Source: Gonocerus acuteangulatus
Lineage: Eukaryota; Arthropoda; Insecta; Hemiptera; Coreidae
Assembly (NCBI GenBank): GCA_946811695.1
Contig: OX328130.1
Span: 70,109,973-70,173,972, forward strand
Direction of reading: 5' to 3'
Length of the DNA stretch: 64,000 nt
Shown here piece after piece: positions 1 through 12,259 of the stretch. Position 1 is the first letter of the stretch. Each line of letters begins with the position of its first letter. Under the pieces are notes generated by a model. That model saw nothing but the letters and a program-made list of their open reading frames with translations. It was not told the origin of the DNA and made no database searches. The translations under genes and the position numbers were made by a program.

Positions 1-217
1 ACCTACAAACGTCTACGTCATTCTTTACATTGGCATAACCATTTTATTTATGAACCGATTGACATGAAACAAACACTAAATTTTAACTGGAGCTTACCAT
101 AATGTATTAGTGAAAACCTTATCTAAATCGGATAAGCCGTTTCTGAGATTAGCGTGCCCAAACGAAGAGACAAACAATTCTAACTATCATTGAGAGGAGA
201 CCGTTGACCGTAGATGA

Positions 218-377
218 TGCAAGGTAGGGATTGTCGGGGTTCGGTCACTGCTACTTAATAAAACTACATTTTATCATAAAAATGGTTTTATTTTACCGAC
301 GTTTCGGCTTGAACTTCAAGCCTTCATCAGGGCGGTAAAAAACAAGTAGGGCAGATGTAATACTGAAATATATATAT

Positions 378-423
<46 letters not shown>

Positions 424-990
424 ATGCCTACATACACAAATACACATACATATGTACATACATACATATATGGAAAAAGACAAAAACATAAAATACTAGA
501 ACATAATATATAGAAGAACAATGTGCTCTAGAAGTGTTTGGATTATTAGGAAAACAGATATAAGAAAAACAGATTACATATTAGATTAGATATAAGAATA
601 ACAATATGGTCTTACCGATGGGAAGATAGAGAACTATTCCTCACAAATGCGGGATCATTTCTGACAGTTAATACAGGGAAACATAGAAATAAAGGAGTTG
701 GTGAGGGGGGGGGGGTTCTGGACCACCCAATGGACAGAGAACATAGAAGATGAAAGAAAGGCCGGCGAAGTACAGTAAGGTGTCATAAAGTCATAAAATG
801 TTGTGTTAATGGAAAGGGAGGCAGGTATAAAGGGCTATATTGCAAGCGGTATAGGGGATCAGGATGGAGTTTTTAATAAATGGAAGATGTTGGAGTAGGT
901 AGAGGAGATTAACCAAAATAAAACCATTTTTATGATAAAATGTAGTTTTATTAAGTAGCAGTGACCGAACCCCGACAATCCCTGCCTTGA
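218..990 (-). repeat. Penelope-like (PLE) terminal repeats in inverted orientation
   Basis: About 74 bp at 221-294 are the near-perfect inverted complement of 915-988 (one mismatch seen). Just inside the left arm, on the minus strand, lies a hammerhead-like core. The interior has a (TA)n run near 376-415 and purine-rich sequence resembling the 3' parts of the other PLE fragments here. No reverse-transcriptase coding was found. PLEs are known to carry hammerhead motifs in their long terminal repeats, so I read this as the remains of a PLE end with an inverted partner. A TIR-type MITE is the alternative. Confidence 0.55.
291..340 (-). ncRNA. Hammerhead-ribozyme-like motif, intact core
   Basis: Read on the minus strand: CTGATGA, then a stem II hairpin of GGCTTGA and its complement TCAAGCC, then GAAAC, then GTC as cleavage triplet. 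Outer flanks TTTTACC and GGTAAAA can pair as stem I. Stem III is minimal (A-T closing a two-base loop), as in the hammerheads described in Penelope-like elements. All conserved core positions are present. Activity is inferred, not shown. Confidence 0.72.
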
Positions 991-1794
991 ATTCTAATTA
1001 TCGTTGCTTTGGGTGCTATTATGTTGAATTAAAGACCACAGCGGCTAACTATTTGCACCACATCATAAAAAAATAAAAAACGTTAATTTACCAAGCAAAA
1101 AACATTGCGCTTTAAAAAATCAGCTGTATTTTATAGTTTACATTACAAAAGTTGATTGAAAGCTGACTATGTAATGTGAGACAAGCGATGCAATCACCTC
1201 CACAAAGAGCGAGCACACATTGTACATTGATATGTATGGATGTATGTATATAGGGTTCTGCAGACAGAAGAGGAGACCCCCTAGTGATGTGGAATCCTCT
1301 GATTGACACCAATCAAGAATAGAGGTTCAATCACATACAAAGGCACAAAGCTGCTTATTGTAGATAGTTCGTAGAATATCTCGGGTAGATAGTTAGTTAC
1401 TTGATGTGGTGAATAATTTGCCTTTTTGAGTACTCATTAGGTAGAGTAATAATCACTATAATTACTCTGTAATTTTACTGTAATTAGTAAAGGAATAGAA
1501 GCATTGATAGATTTTGATCTTTAATGAAAAATATAATATAAAATTTCAAAGATTTTATTTGAAAAAAAATTAACATTTATTTTTTTTATGTTAATAAGAA
1601 TACCTCAAACTCATTGATGACTTTAGACCATTATATAATCATGTAATGCAGTTTATTTCAATTTTATATCAATAGTCACTGTCTAACTAAGGAGCGCTGG
1701 CCTTTCTTGGATAGGAGCTATCTACTCCCAGGCTGTGATGCTGGCCTCTGTCGGATGCTTCACAAATTACTTGACAGATTTTAAACTAAGTTAT
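991..1794. other. No recognisable gene or repeat
   Basis: AT-rich sequence with frequent stops in all frames. Nothing in it could be tied to a gene, SINE or transposon end. Confidence 0.5.
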
Positions 1795-1943
1795 TAGTGC
1801 CTACATCCAGGGTGCAGCGAGGAATTTTCCCAACGAGCCGTGGGTTGAGAAAATTCCTGCCGCCGCGGCGCGCCGGTAAGGATCGAACCCACCATCTCCC
1901 ACTTATGAATCTAAGGCGCTAGCCACTAGACCACGGGAGACCA
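1795..1943 (-). repeat. tRNA-derived SINE (family S1), 3' truncated
   Basis: On the minus strand it starts GGTCTCCCGTGGTCTAGTGG (tRNA-like A-box region) and has a B-box-like GGTTCGATCC after an anticodon-arm-like stretch. The body matches the other S1 copies (ATTTTCTCAACCC... CCCTGGATGTAGG). The copy stops before the shared 3' stem-loop and A tail. A real tRNA is unlikely because of the attached SINE body and the several sibling copies. Confidence 0.75.
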
Positions 1944-2068
1944 CTACTTGACAGATATATTCAAATTCACACCGTTTGACCGATTTTGACGTAACGTGGA
2001 ACACAGATCTTGATACGGGGAGTGTCATAGGCAGGAAGTAGGTGTAGCATGGCACGCCCGGGCCATAT

Positions 2069-2132
<64 letters not shown>

Positions 2133-2413
2133 CTGTTAAATAAGTAATACATTTTCGAACCCTCGGCCTCCGAACTGTGAGTCCTAGACTACTTTGACCA
2201 ATCCTAAGACACTTCCCGGATCAAGACCAACATGTGTGGCAAGTGAGATCAAAATCGGTCAAGCGGTGTTGATTTGTTTAAGAAAAACATACAGACGCAG
2301 CTGGTAGACGTTTTTCACCTAGTCTATTAAACTCCCCGTATCTAGACCTACCTGTGTGCCAAGTTTGGTCAAAATCGGTCAAACGGTGTGGATTTGTATA
2401 AGGAACAAACAGA

Positions 2414-2491
<78 letters not shown>
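1944..2491 (-). repeat. Dispersed repeat family C with two (TA)n arrays
   Basis: Modules of about 130 bp contain 'CCGATTTTGACC(A/T)AAC' and 'CCTTATACAAATCCACACCG', in minus orientation from about 2420 down, with a partial plus-strand module at 1960-2070. (TA)n arrays lie at about 2069-2126 and 2420-2491. Related copies are at 11.4, 14.6, 28.3 and 41.5 kb. See the family C finding for a possible Helitron-like reading. Confidence 0.6.
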
Positions 2492-2494
<3 letters not shown>

Positions 2495-2764
2495 CAGAAT
2501 CATGAATGGCGGAAATCTTATTGAATTGTTGCGCCAATATTCCGTGTTGTACGATCAATTCAATCGAAAATACATTGACCTGGATTTCAAGTATATTCTG
2601 GTGAGAAAACAGCATCACAAATGAAACAGCAAACAGATTTTGCTCCGTCGTTTTCCAATTCCTAAGTGTTAATCAACATTGTAAAGTGTTGAAAAATACA
2701 CTCTTGTCCCTCTCTTTTCCCATGCTTTATGAACCCACTTCCGTTGTTTTTCAAGTTCCTTTTT

Positions 2765-3953
<1,189 letters not shown>

Positions 3954-4875
3954 TTTTATTACCTTCATCTAAAATATATAAAACATTGTGATCATCCGGC
4001 GTTCATCGCCCGAAAAAGTCACGAACATTCTGGCCACTCAAGTACTCTGCGAGAGAAAATCTGACCATTGTTAATAGAAATCATTATCATTAGAATCACG
4101 TTCCGGAATCGACAATGTCTTAAAAAATTCATGCAAAATAAGTCTTATAATAACTAATATCAAATTTTCTATAAATCGTAGATCGATTCCTTAATGACTG
4201 AATCCAAAGAATTTCATCTTTCCTCAGAACCTAAATCGTTGGTGATCATTGAACTAGAATCTCTAAATGACTCCTTTTCTCTGGAGGAAACAAAGCGTTT
4301 TGTGGTAAAATAAAAAGTTTATCCCCCACCCCCCTCCCCCCATTCAAAAGACTTTCAGTTTCCCATTGATAAATTATTAATAAAATTTGTTCAGGGAAAC
4401 TTGAAAAGGAGAAACCAATGGAACATAAAAAGAATAGATGAAAAATTTATACCTTAGAAGTTTGCCTGAAAGTTTCATTCATCAAGAACACCGGTTTGGA
4501 GAAAACTGTTGGGGGAAAATTAATTCTTGGCCTTAGAGATTCTTAACTTGACTATTCTACGGGAAAACAGCTTTTCTTTACCTCCTTTCAGATAATTGAA
4601 AGGTGATCAATATTAATTAGGAATCGACCTAGTTTTTAGCAGGCTATCAAACAAGGAAAATACCCCCTCTTTCTTTCTTTCTTGGGGTTATTCTCTCTTT
4701 CTCTATCTCTACGTATTTCTTTATGCGTATATATATATATATACGTATATACAAACAAAAATTACTGCAAACATTTCGCAGTGAGTCCCATGTACTATGG
4801 GACTAGAGTCTAGACGTGGCCCTGCTAGTGGAAGGTTCTACTCCTCAAGTTGAGGCTGAAGTTATGTTTTAAGTA
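3954..4875. other. No recognisable gene; (TA)n and pyrimidine tracts
   Basis: Low-complexity CCCACC and TTTC runs (about 4321-4345 and 4665-4710) and a short (TA)n at 4730. No coding or mobile-element signature was recognised. Confidence 0.45.
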
Positions 4876-4922
4876 TAATCCCCTGAAGAGGCGCCAAAAT
4901 GGTGCGAAACATGTAGGGAAGT
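4876..4922 (+). ncRNA. Hammerhead-ribozyme-like motif, second PLE family
   Basis: CTGAAGA at 4883-4889, stem II GCGCCA/TGGTGC (one G-T pair), GAAAC at 4906-4910, and ATGTA supplying a two-pair stem III and a GTA cleavage triplet. CCC/GGG plus one T-A pair form stem I. A decayed copy of the same family lies inverted at about 5172-5212 and again at about 10340-10380. These flank the family's direct repeats. Confidence 0.62.
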
Positions 4923-5046
4923 CTAATAAAAAGTGTGAAAGTGTGTGGCGATATTTTATTGACCTTCCGCCTTATTCGCCAATTCTATATATTTGAGCTA
5001 ACGGTCATTTAATGAATAATTAAAAAGATAATAGAATCATACACAT

Positions 5047-5102
<56 letters not shown>

Positions 5103-5139
5103 GATTTTTTAAATTGAAAGCTAGGTGTCGGTAAACAAG

Positions 5140-5457
5140 TAGCATTATATTTTATTAGTTTTATTCATTTTCGCCCGACATGTATCGTACTTTTTTCACA
5201 CCTCTTCAGGGGCACTTCTTGTAAAAAAAAAGAAGAAAAAAGAGTTTTACACCAGCCTCCATAGAAATTACATGGTACCGAGAGGACTTCCTAACAAAAA
5301 GTACCCCTGGGGAGACGAGAAAAAAGGTAAAAAACATATAGAGCGTAAATCACAAATAATGCGGACATTTAGAAATTAAAAAAAAGTATGTGTTTCGTTT
5401 TTGTTTTTTTTATTTTTTTTTAGTTTGTGAAATGAATAATATTATGTTAAAAAGAGG
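5140..5457 (-). repeat. 318-bp direct repeat, left copy (PLE-terminal-like)
   Basis: Nearly identical to 10308-10640, with a handful of substitutions and small homopolymer differences. The minus strand carries a decayed hammerhead (CTGAAGA present, GAAA changed to GATA). The LINE at 5458-10307 sits exactly between the two copies. Either it is a PLE terminal repeat present twice, or an unusually long target-site duplication. Confidence 0.75.
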
Positions 5458-6052
5458 AGTCACCAACCTGACCTGGACGGGATATTATCTCTCCTAAATT
5501 GGTTTGGTGCCGAGCTGCAGGCAACCCGGCGCGTCCCCGAGGTGGTGGATAGGGGGAGGGATTGTCAGAAGTTCTGAACTCCAATTGGCCATTGGCTACG
5601 CGAACCTGCAGCGGCAGTGTTCAGAGAGAGTGCGTGGTTCACTGGTGGTGCGGTGAACCAACTGAAATGCGCACAGGCTCGATGAAGACGCTGTGTCAAA
5701 GCTATGGCGGCCGCCTTAAAAGCCAACCGGGAGGTACTGGTGACTTCTCCTCCCTTACCCAAGCGCACCCTATCCTTACCTATCCCAACCTGCATTCCTA
5801 ATTCCTTCCCAATTTCTCTCCGGGGGTGTGATTCCCATTACCCACGCTACCCGTTTTTTTTTTCTTCAGGTACACCTAATCCAAGGTCGAGGGAGCTCGT
5901 GCTGTGGGATGGATTGTACCGGGTGTAAAAACATAGGTGTTAGGAACGACCCACTTGGGGCACCAGGCGACACCCCATTAATGTAGCCTTCCGCAGGTAT
6001 AGGGGGCTCTGTCTGTGGCGACTTTTATCTCCCCCGTACTCGTGGGAACAAA

Positions 6053-6805
6053 ATGGATGATGAATCGATAACTAATACTTCGTTACTACCTGAGGAATCT
6101 AATTCCCAGGTCTCTGAACTATCAGAGGATAGCCAGGAAGCCGTGATACGGCAGATTGCAAATTTAGAGCAAGAGGGTGTGTCAGCTCAGCAAGAGGACA
6201 AGGAGTCTTGTCATAGTGAGGAATTGCCTCTACACTTAAGGAGGATTCCAACGGACGAGTGGAAGAAGATTCCACGAGTCCGGAGAAAGAATATTATGCG
6301 CCTGAGGAATAAGGCCCGCGCAGTGGCGGAAGCTGGGTCCTCTAAGGACAATGAGGGTAAGGGTAATAAGAGACCCAGGGACCAGGCCGATTTCACTCCT
6401 TCGCCAGAGAAGAAAGAGAAGAAGAGGCCAAAGATCAGGAATGTGGAGTATCCTGATGGTCCGCTGACGGAAGAGTACATGGAACGCCTACAGACAATTT
6501 TGGTGGACATGATGGCAGAATTGAAGCCGGATGTGGAGAAGTTGGTAAACTTCGACACAATAAAATTCAGAGAGGGTCCACTGATGATAAGCTGCATCAA
6601 TAAGATTTCTCAAGAGTGGCTTGAGGGGCAGGTGAAGGAGATGACTCCATTTGAGGGTATCCACCTAGAGGTATGTGATGCTGGGCTTCTAGAGGGGTAC
6701 CATATAATTGGTGTATACATGCCGAAGCCAGTGAGGAATGTTGAATGCACACTGAGGAACATAAGGGCACAAAATGCTCTTGAGACGGGAATTTTTGGTT
6801 ATTAA
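6053..6805 (+). CDS. LINE B ORF1 protein (C-terminally truncated)
   Basis: A 250-residue frame starting MDDES. The N-terminal third is acidic and Ser/Glu-rich; residues ~85-130 are basic (KRPRD, KKEKKRPK), typical of nucleic-acid-binding ORF1 proteins of LINEs. No CCHC knuckles remain: the frame runs into endonuclease-derived sequence near 6780 and stops, so its C-terminus was probably lost in an internal deletion. The start is the first ATG after the 5' UTR and the frame is open throughout. It would act as an RNA chaperone in the retrotransposition particle, by analogy. Confidence 0.6.
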   Translation: MDDESITNTSLLPEESNSQVSELSEDSQEAVIRQIANLEQEGVSAQQEDKESCHSEELPLHLRRIPTDEWKKIPRVRRKNIMRLRNKARAVAEAGSSKDNEGKGNKRPRDQADFTPSPEKKEKKRPKIRNVEYPDGPLTEEYMERLQTILVDMMAELKPDVEKLVNFDTIKFREGPLMISCINKISQEWLEGQVKEMTPFEGIHLEVCDAGLLEGYHIIGVYMPKPVRNVECTLRNIRAQNALETGIFGY

Positions 6806-7832
6806 TAACATTAATTTCAAGAATGTGGGGAATAGTCCAACGTTCGAGACAAGGAATAGACGCGCGGTTCTCGATCTGACTTTAGCTATAGAGGGCTCTG
6901 CAAGCTTCAGCCTACGAAATTGGCATGTTTCAAGGGAATTTTCAGGGTCACACCATAAATATATTAGGTTTGACATTGGGGATAGGCTGATGGAGATCCT
7001 AACATATAGAAACCCAAGAAATACCAACTGGGGAGGATATGTACAGAACCTGTACAGAGCAGGGGCTGAAAAGCTGTCCCACATCGGCAGCCAATCCACT
7101 CGAAATTGATCTTATGAATGATAAGGTCACCGAGGTTATCGTGCGGTGCTTTGAGGAGAATTGCAACATTACGGAGAAAGGGAATTTCAGAAGGGTTCCT
7201 TGGTGGAACAGAAAACTGGAAAAGGCGAGGAAACGAACTAGGTGGCTCTTCAACAAAGCGAAAAGAAATGGTGGCTGGCAGGAATATAGGAAAGCCCTAA
7301 CCGAGTATAATATGCTCATAAGTCAGTCAAAAAGACAATCATGGAGAGACTTCTGTGAACAGATTAAAGAGGTCAGTATGGGGGCGAGGGTCCCTAAAGC
7401 CCTGGCCAAAAGTGGCACGGATTGCGAATTAGGGTCCCTGAAAGGACCCGATGGGAATACTTTCATTACTCAACAAACACTCGAGGTGTTGCTGATGGCA
7501 CACTTTCCAGGGTGTGTACGATATGAAGATCAGGTTAATAGGGTTGGCTGGACAAGGAAACAACCCGATTGGAAGCAGGCCCACAGGATAATAACTCCTC
7601 AGGCAGTTAGATGGGCTATTATGTCTTTTGATCCTTTCAAATCACCTGGATGTGATAGGATATACCCGGCCTTGCTGCAGAAAGGAATGGAACTTCTGAT
7701 TACTCCAGTGATTAGGCTATTCAGGAGTAGTTTAGCCTGGGGGTATATCCCAGACAAATGGAACGAGGTAAGGGTGGTGTTTATACCAAAACCAGGGAAA
7801 CCTACGTACGAGGAGGCAAAAGCAAAGAATTT
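6780..7832 (+). pseudogene. LINE B ORF2 fragment: endonuclease C-terminus and RT N-terminus
   Basis: 6780-7090 encodes an endonuclease tail (GNSPTF, VLDLT, W-V-S, then SGSHHKYIRF where the family has SGSDH-like residues). A frameshift near 7090 moves to the next frame, which holds the pre-RT basic region (WWNRKLEKARKR) and RT motifs FDPFKSPGCD and FIPKPGKPTYEEAKA. The frame ends where repeat B is inserted. The RT palm motifs, including the catalytic YADD-type box, are absent. Confidence 0.8.
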
Positions 7833-8675
7833 TTTTAGTGTAGACTACATTACTGAATAATTTGCTGTAAATAACCTATATAAATAAAATAAAAACGTGA
7901 ATAGTTCTGTTCATTTACATTTCTTATGAGGCCTGTTCAATTATTAATTTTGTAAATAATTTGCTTCCAGAGTTTTGTTAATACAAGATACTGTACTACT
8001 TAATAAATACACAAAAACTTCGCATTCCGTCTTTTGATCTGACACAGGAACAGAATACAGTCCCCATAGTGGGAGATAGCGCTCCTTGTGGCGCCTTTCC
8101 GAACCTACGTCTGGCTGGCTAATTGTAATGAAACAGACTTTAAAGTAAACCCTCCTTTCCAATAGACCGATTTACTTAATTTTTACAACACTTCTTTCTC
8201 ATGAGATACCCACGACGCATACTGCATTTCGTTACAATACAGCAGAAATTACGACCGTTATGAGTATATTAGTACTTTAGGTCCTGAGTAAACCCCCCCC
8301 CCTCCAAATAACCCGATTTAGTTTATTTTTACAACCCATTTTTCTCTGTTGATTACCACCACAAATACCAAGTTTCGTTGAAATGTAACAAAAATTACGG
8401 CTGGCAGTGGCAAATTGGTATTGTGGGTCCGGAGTAAACCCCCCCTTCTAATGAACCGATTTAGTTTATGTTTACAACAGAATTCTCTCTTTAGATCAAA
8501 ATAACGAATACCGAGTTTCGTTGAAATATAACAAAAACTACGGCTGGTATGGTCAAATTAGTGTTTTGGGTCTGGGGTAAGCCCCCCCTCCCGGTGGACC
8601 GATTTTGGTGGTTAACGAACTCGTTCAATCGTTTGCTGTTTGAACGCTATATACCACGTTTCATGAAGAAAACAG

Positions 8676-8719
<44 letters not shown>

Positions 8720-8852
8720 TTTAACGGGGTCATTTTCGGTGTCTACTAGGTAGGATCGATAAAGATTCGAAGAAATTTTTCAAAAATTCCGTCATGAGTG
8801 CAACCTCACTAGCTACTTTCCTTCGGAGGAAAGTGCTAAAAGGAAGCTGGAT
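7833..8852 (+). repeat. Dispersed repeat family B, copy 2, inserted in LINE B
   Basis: It starts with a variant of the TTGGGTAGTGTAGAC segment and ends CTTCGGAGGAAAGTGCTAA. Three GTAAACCCCCC modules and a short (TA)n at 8683-8716 lie inside. It replaces the RT core of the LINE: RT upstream motifs stop at its left edge, and post-RT sequence (KYLGVVLDRRLNWKEH) resumes just after its right edge. The insertion is therefore associated with a deletion. Confidence 0.75.
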
Positions 8853-10161
8853 GGGCTGAGAAATCCGAGTTTCAGAAGAGAGGTGGTACCCTATAGTAAT
8901 AAGGTAAAATATTTGGGAGTGGTTCTGGACCGGCGATTAAACTGGAAGGAACATATCACTCTAGTTACAAATAGAGCCATAAGGTTATTGTGGGTATGCA
9001 AGAACCTGTGTGGAAAGAACTGGGACATTAGCCCTCGTATAACGCACTGGATCTATACAGCAATGATAAGACCGGTAATGACGTATGGGTGCGTGGTATG
9101 GTGGCATAAGTTGGCCACCAAGTCCTTCAGCGCCAAATTGAGGAAGGTACAGAGACTGGGGCGCTTATTGGTCACAGGAGCGATGAGGTCAACTCCTGTG
9201 ATAACTATGGAGGCTAGGAGACTAGGTAATCCTAAACAGGAAATAGGAAGTTCCCAGATGTTCTCAAAGATAGGGAAGAACCCTGAGTTAAGCATGCCGT
9301 CAGACATGATGAGGAGCAGGATAAGCACTGCAAGGAGGTACGGAGTGGAAATACACGACATCTGTACTGGTAAAGAGGATACCTTCAAGCCACCCAATGG
9401 CACTAATGTATACACGGACGGCTCCAAAACTATACATGGAGCAGGAGCAGGGGTCTGGAGTGGGGGAGAGGGTGGCTTAAGGCTACAAATTTCCCTGGGA
9501 AAAACCTCAACTGTCTTCCATGCGGAGATATACGCCATCATATACGGCGGCCCACAGCATGAGTGAGAAGGGAGTCTGTTGGAAGAAGATAAACATCCTT
9601 ACGGACAGTCAGGCGGGATGCAAAGCACTGAGGAGTCAGGAGATCAACTCTAGAGTGGTGGACGAGTGTCAGTCAATGCTTAATCGGTTGGCAATAAATA
9701 ATAAGGTAGTCATTTATTGGGTACCAGGGCACAGAGGCATCCCAGGTAATGAGAGGGCAGACAGGCTGGCAGGGTCAGGAGCGGTAGTGACGCCTGTGGG
9801 TCCAATGCCTTTTGTGGGATTATCAATGGCCTGTGCCAAGGAAGCAATAGCGGCAAAAGCCAGAATGGACTTTGGAAAATTATGGGAGGGCCAGAAAATA
9901 GCCCATATGATGTCCTTTATAGATCTTAACAAACTTGGTAAAAAGGAAATTTTTCTGGATATGACCAAAAGAGACCTGAGACAGACGGTCGCAACGATCT
10001 CAGGCCATTGTACGATGAACAAGCATATGTATGTTATGAAAATGAAATCCTCTCCGGTATGTAGGTGGTGCAAGGCCAAGGAGGAGACACCCAAGCATGT
10101 TATATTTGAATGTGTAACATTGGAGGCGGATCATGCATTTTGGCAGCCTTGGAGAGGATGA
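8853..10161 (+). pseudogene. LINE B ORF2 fragment: post-RT, RNase H and C-terminal zinc motif
   Basis: 8883-9545 encodes the thumb-like KYLGVVLDRRLNW region and the start of RNase H (VYTDGSK, HAEIYAI). A frameshift near 9545 leads to the rest of RNase H (ILTDSQAG, YWVPGHRGIPGNERADRLAG) and a C-terminal CRWC...H...C motif ending at 10161. All four RNase H acidic residues (D, E, D, D) are present across the two frames, so decay is by frameshift rather than active-site loss. Confidence 0.85.
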
Positions 10162-10307
10162 GATCAGGAGGTCGGCTGAAGTCTGGCATTATCTGAGATT
10201 CATCAGAAGTCTGAGAGAAGCCTAAGCAGGCACACAGGACTCGCACAATAGGACAACGGCCGAGGTGCACCCCGTGGTGGCGGGGGTCAATGAGTCACAA
10301 TCTAATC

Positions 10308-10640
10308 TAGCATTATATTTTATTAGTTTTATTCATTTTCGCCCGACATGTATCGTACTTTTTTCACACCTCTTCAGGGGCACTTCTTGTAAAAAAAAAA
10401 GAAGAAAAAAGAGTTTTACACCAGCCTCCATAGAAAGTACATGGTACCGAGAGGACTTCCTAACAAAAACTACCCCTGGGGAGGCGAGAAAAAAGGTAAA
10501 AAACATATAGGGCGTAAATCACAAATAATGCGGACATTTAGATATTAAAAAAAAAGTATAATGTTTTTCGTTTTTTTTTTTATTTTTTATTTATTTTTAT
10601 TTTTAGTTTGTGAAATGACTAATAGTATGTTAAAAAGAGG
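10308..10640 (-). repeat. Direct repeat, right copy of 5140-5457
   Basis: Starts TAGCATTATATTTTATTAG like the left copy and ends GTTAAAAAGAGG. It includes the same decayed minus-strand hammerhead remnant at about 10337-10380. It is slightly longer than the left copy because of longer T runs. Confidence 0.75.
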
Positions 10641-10648
10641 CCAGAGAC

Positions 10649-10915
10649 ATGGGCGTGTATAAGGGGGGGGGGCTGAGGGGGCTGCAGTCCCCCCCCCCCC
10701 CGAAATTTTAATTTGATGGTAAAAATGTGTCATAAAACCCTTAAAAATAAATTAAATAAAATCACATAGTTGATAAAAAATAGTTTATTTTAGGTGTAAT
10801 AGCGTTTTAGTTGCCTAAAACTATTCTAATTGTTATTATTCTATGCTCCGGAAATGTTCTCAGCCCCCCCCCCCCGAAATTTTCCCAGCCCCTCCTGAAA
10901 TTATTTCCTATATAC
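10649..10915 (+). mobile_element. MITE with CATGGGCGTRTATA end (copy 1)
   Basis: Shares its length and sequence with 42902-43169: a 5' end ACATGGGCGTGTATAAGGGG, internal C-rich blocks with CCCCCGAAATTTT, and a 3' end TTCCTATATAC. The 3' terminal inverted repeat is incomplete here. A hAT-type origin is possible, but no TSD was seen. Confidence 0.6.
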
Positions 10916-11380
10916 AAACCAAATAAACCTATTTCCAAAAAAGGAAAAAAGGAAACTAAAGAATGCTATAAAAATAAATGTAGAATTTGTTACCTCTGTT
11001 ACATGGAAACACGTTAAGATGACGCAGATCCTACGATTCAGATGTTCCTTTATAAATCCAGGAGTATAAACCCGGCAATTAGTGTTTGAAACAATCTTTG
11101 TGCTGTAACTGTGCTGTACACAAAGGGAATAGAACACAGAGTAAGGGTTGAAATAATTATAAAGACATCACTCAATGAACCTCCGGCTCTGGAAAAAGGA
11201 GAAAATTAGTGGGAGGTTTTTCATGGATTAAGCTTTATACTTTTTACAGCACTTTGCTAATCCCTTAGTCTTAGTACAGCTGTTCAGAGCTACACACATT
11301 CTTTATTTAGTGTGGCACAAACCTTACACAAGGGTCTCTTATGCATTTATCTCAGGACTAGTCGAAGTTTAATATTTATG

Positions 11381-11381
<1 letters not shown>
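10916..11381. other. No recognisable gene
   Basis: AT-rich sequence. A 'TTAAGATGACGCAGATCCT' stretch near 11013 resembles a short motif repeated near 13150, 58930 and 61295, with no other recognised content. Confidence 0.4.
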
Positions 11382-11452
<71 letters not shown>

Positions 11453-12112
11453 CACGTTTGTCTGTTTTTCTTTTTGTTTGTTCCTTATACAAATCTACAC
11501 CGTTTGACCGATTTTGACCAAACTTGGAATAATGGTAGGTCTCAATACGAGAAATCTCCTAGACTAGGTCAAAAAAATCTACCAGCTGTCTGTCTGTATG
11601 TTTGTCCCTTATACAAATCCACACCGTTCGTCCGATTTTGACTAAACTCGGTACACATGTAGATCTTAATCTGAGGAGTGTCGTAGGCTAAGTCAAAAAC
11701 GTCTACCAGCTGTCTGTCTGTATGTTTGTCCCTTATACAAATCCACACCGTTCGTCCGATTTTGACTAAACTCGGTACACAGGTAGATCTTAATCTGCGG
11801 AGTGCCGTAGGCTAGGTCAAAAAAATCTACCAGCTGTCTGTCTGTTTGTCCCATATACAAATCCACACCGTTAGACCAATTTTTACGAAACTTGGTATAC
11901 ATGTATGTCTTGATACGGGGGGTGTTAGAGGTTAGGTGAAAGTCGTCTAGGACTCACAGTTGGGAGGCCACGGGTTCATAACAGTTACAGATTCGTGTTA
12001 TTAGATTTTAATAATACTTATTTGGTTTCTAATTTATTTACGCTTTTCTATATGCAGAAAGTAGGCTTAGGATGACACGCCGGGTAACGGCTAGTATATA
12101 TATATATATATT
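11382..12112 (+). repeat. Dispersed repeat family C, copy 2
   Basis: (TA)n at about 11382-11448, then TCACGTTTGTCTG. Four tandem modules of about 120-130 bp follow (CACCGTT[TC]GACCGATTTTGA; AAACTCGGTACACA). It ends GCCGGGTAACGGCTAG followed by T and another (TA)n. The TC start, the CTAG end beside a small GCCG/CGGC hairpin, and A|T insertion inside TA arrays are compatible with a non-autonomous Helitron-like element. Confidence 0.6.
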
Positions 12113-12259
12113 GTTATGATTTTGTTTTATTAATTTTAGCCACACGTTGGTTGCGTCAAAATGTTATGATTTTATATTTTGTTATTTTTTTAATAATTTT
12201 ATTGAAATCGTATTGGGTTGTAATGTGTTATACAAATTGAGAACATTTAATTGAAATTA

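Larger units (their letters stand above)
5458..10307 (+). mobile_element. Non-LTR retrotransposon (LINE B) with RNase H domain, decayed
   Basis: Order: a GC-richer 5' UTR with no clear ORF (5458-6052), ORF1 (6053-6805), the end of an endonuclease domain joined directly to ORF1, the N-terminal part of an RT, an inserted repeat B (7833-8852), then the post-RT region, RNase H and a C-terminal Cys/His motif. The endonuclease N-terminus and the RT catalytic core are missing, and there are at least two frameshifts. RNase H plus the RT style suggest the R1/LOA/I group; I cannot assign the clade. It is bounded by 0.32 kb direct repeats. Confidence 0.85.

Noticed and set aside
5562..5928. Short proteins in the 5' UTR of LINE B
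   Set aside because: Overlapping frames on both strands in GC-richer sequence, with no family match and no ORF1-like features.
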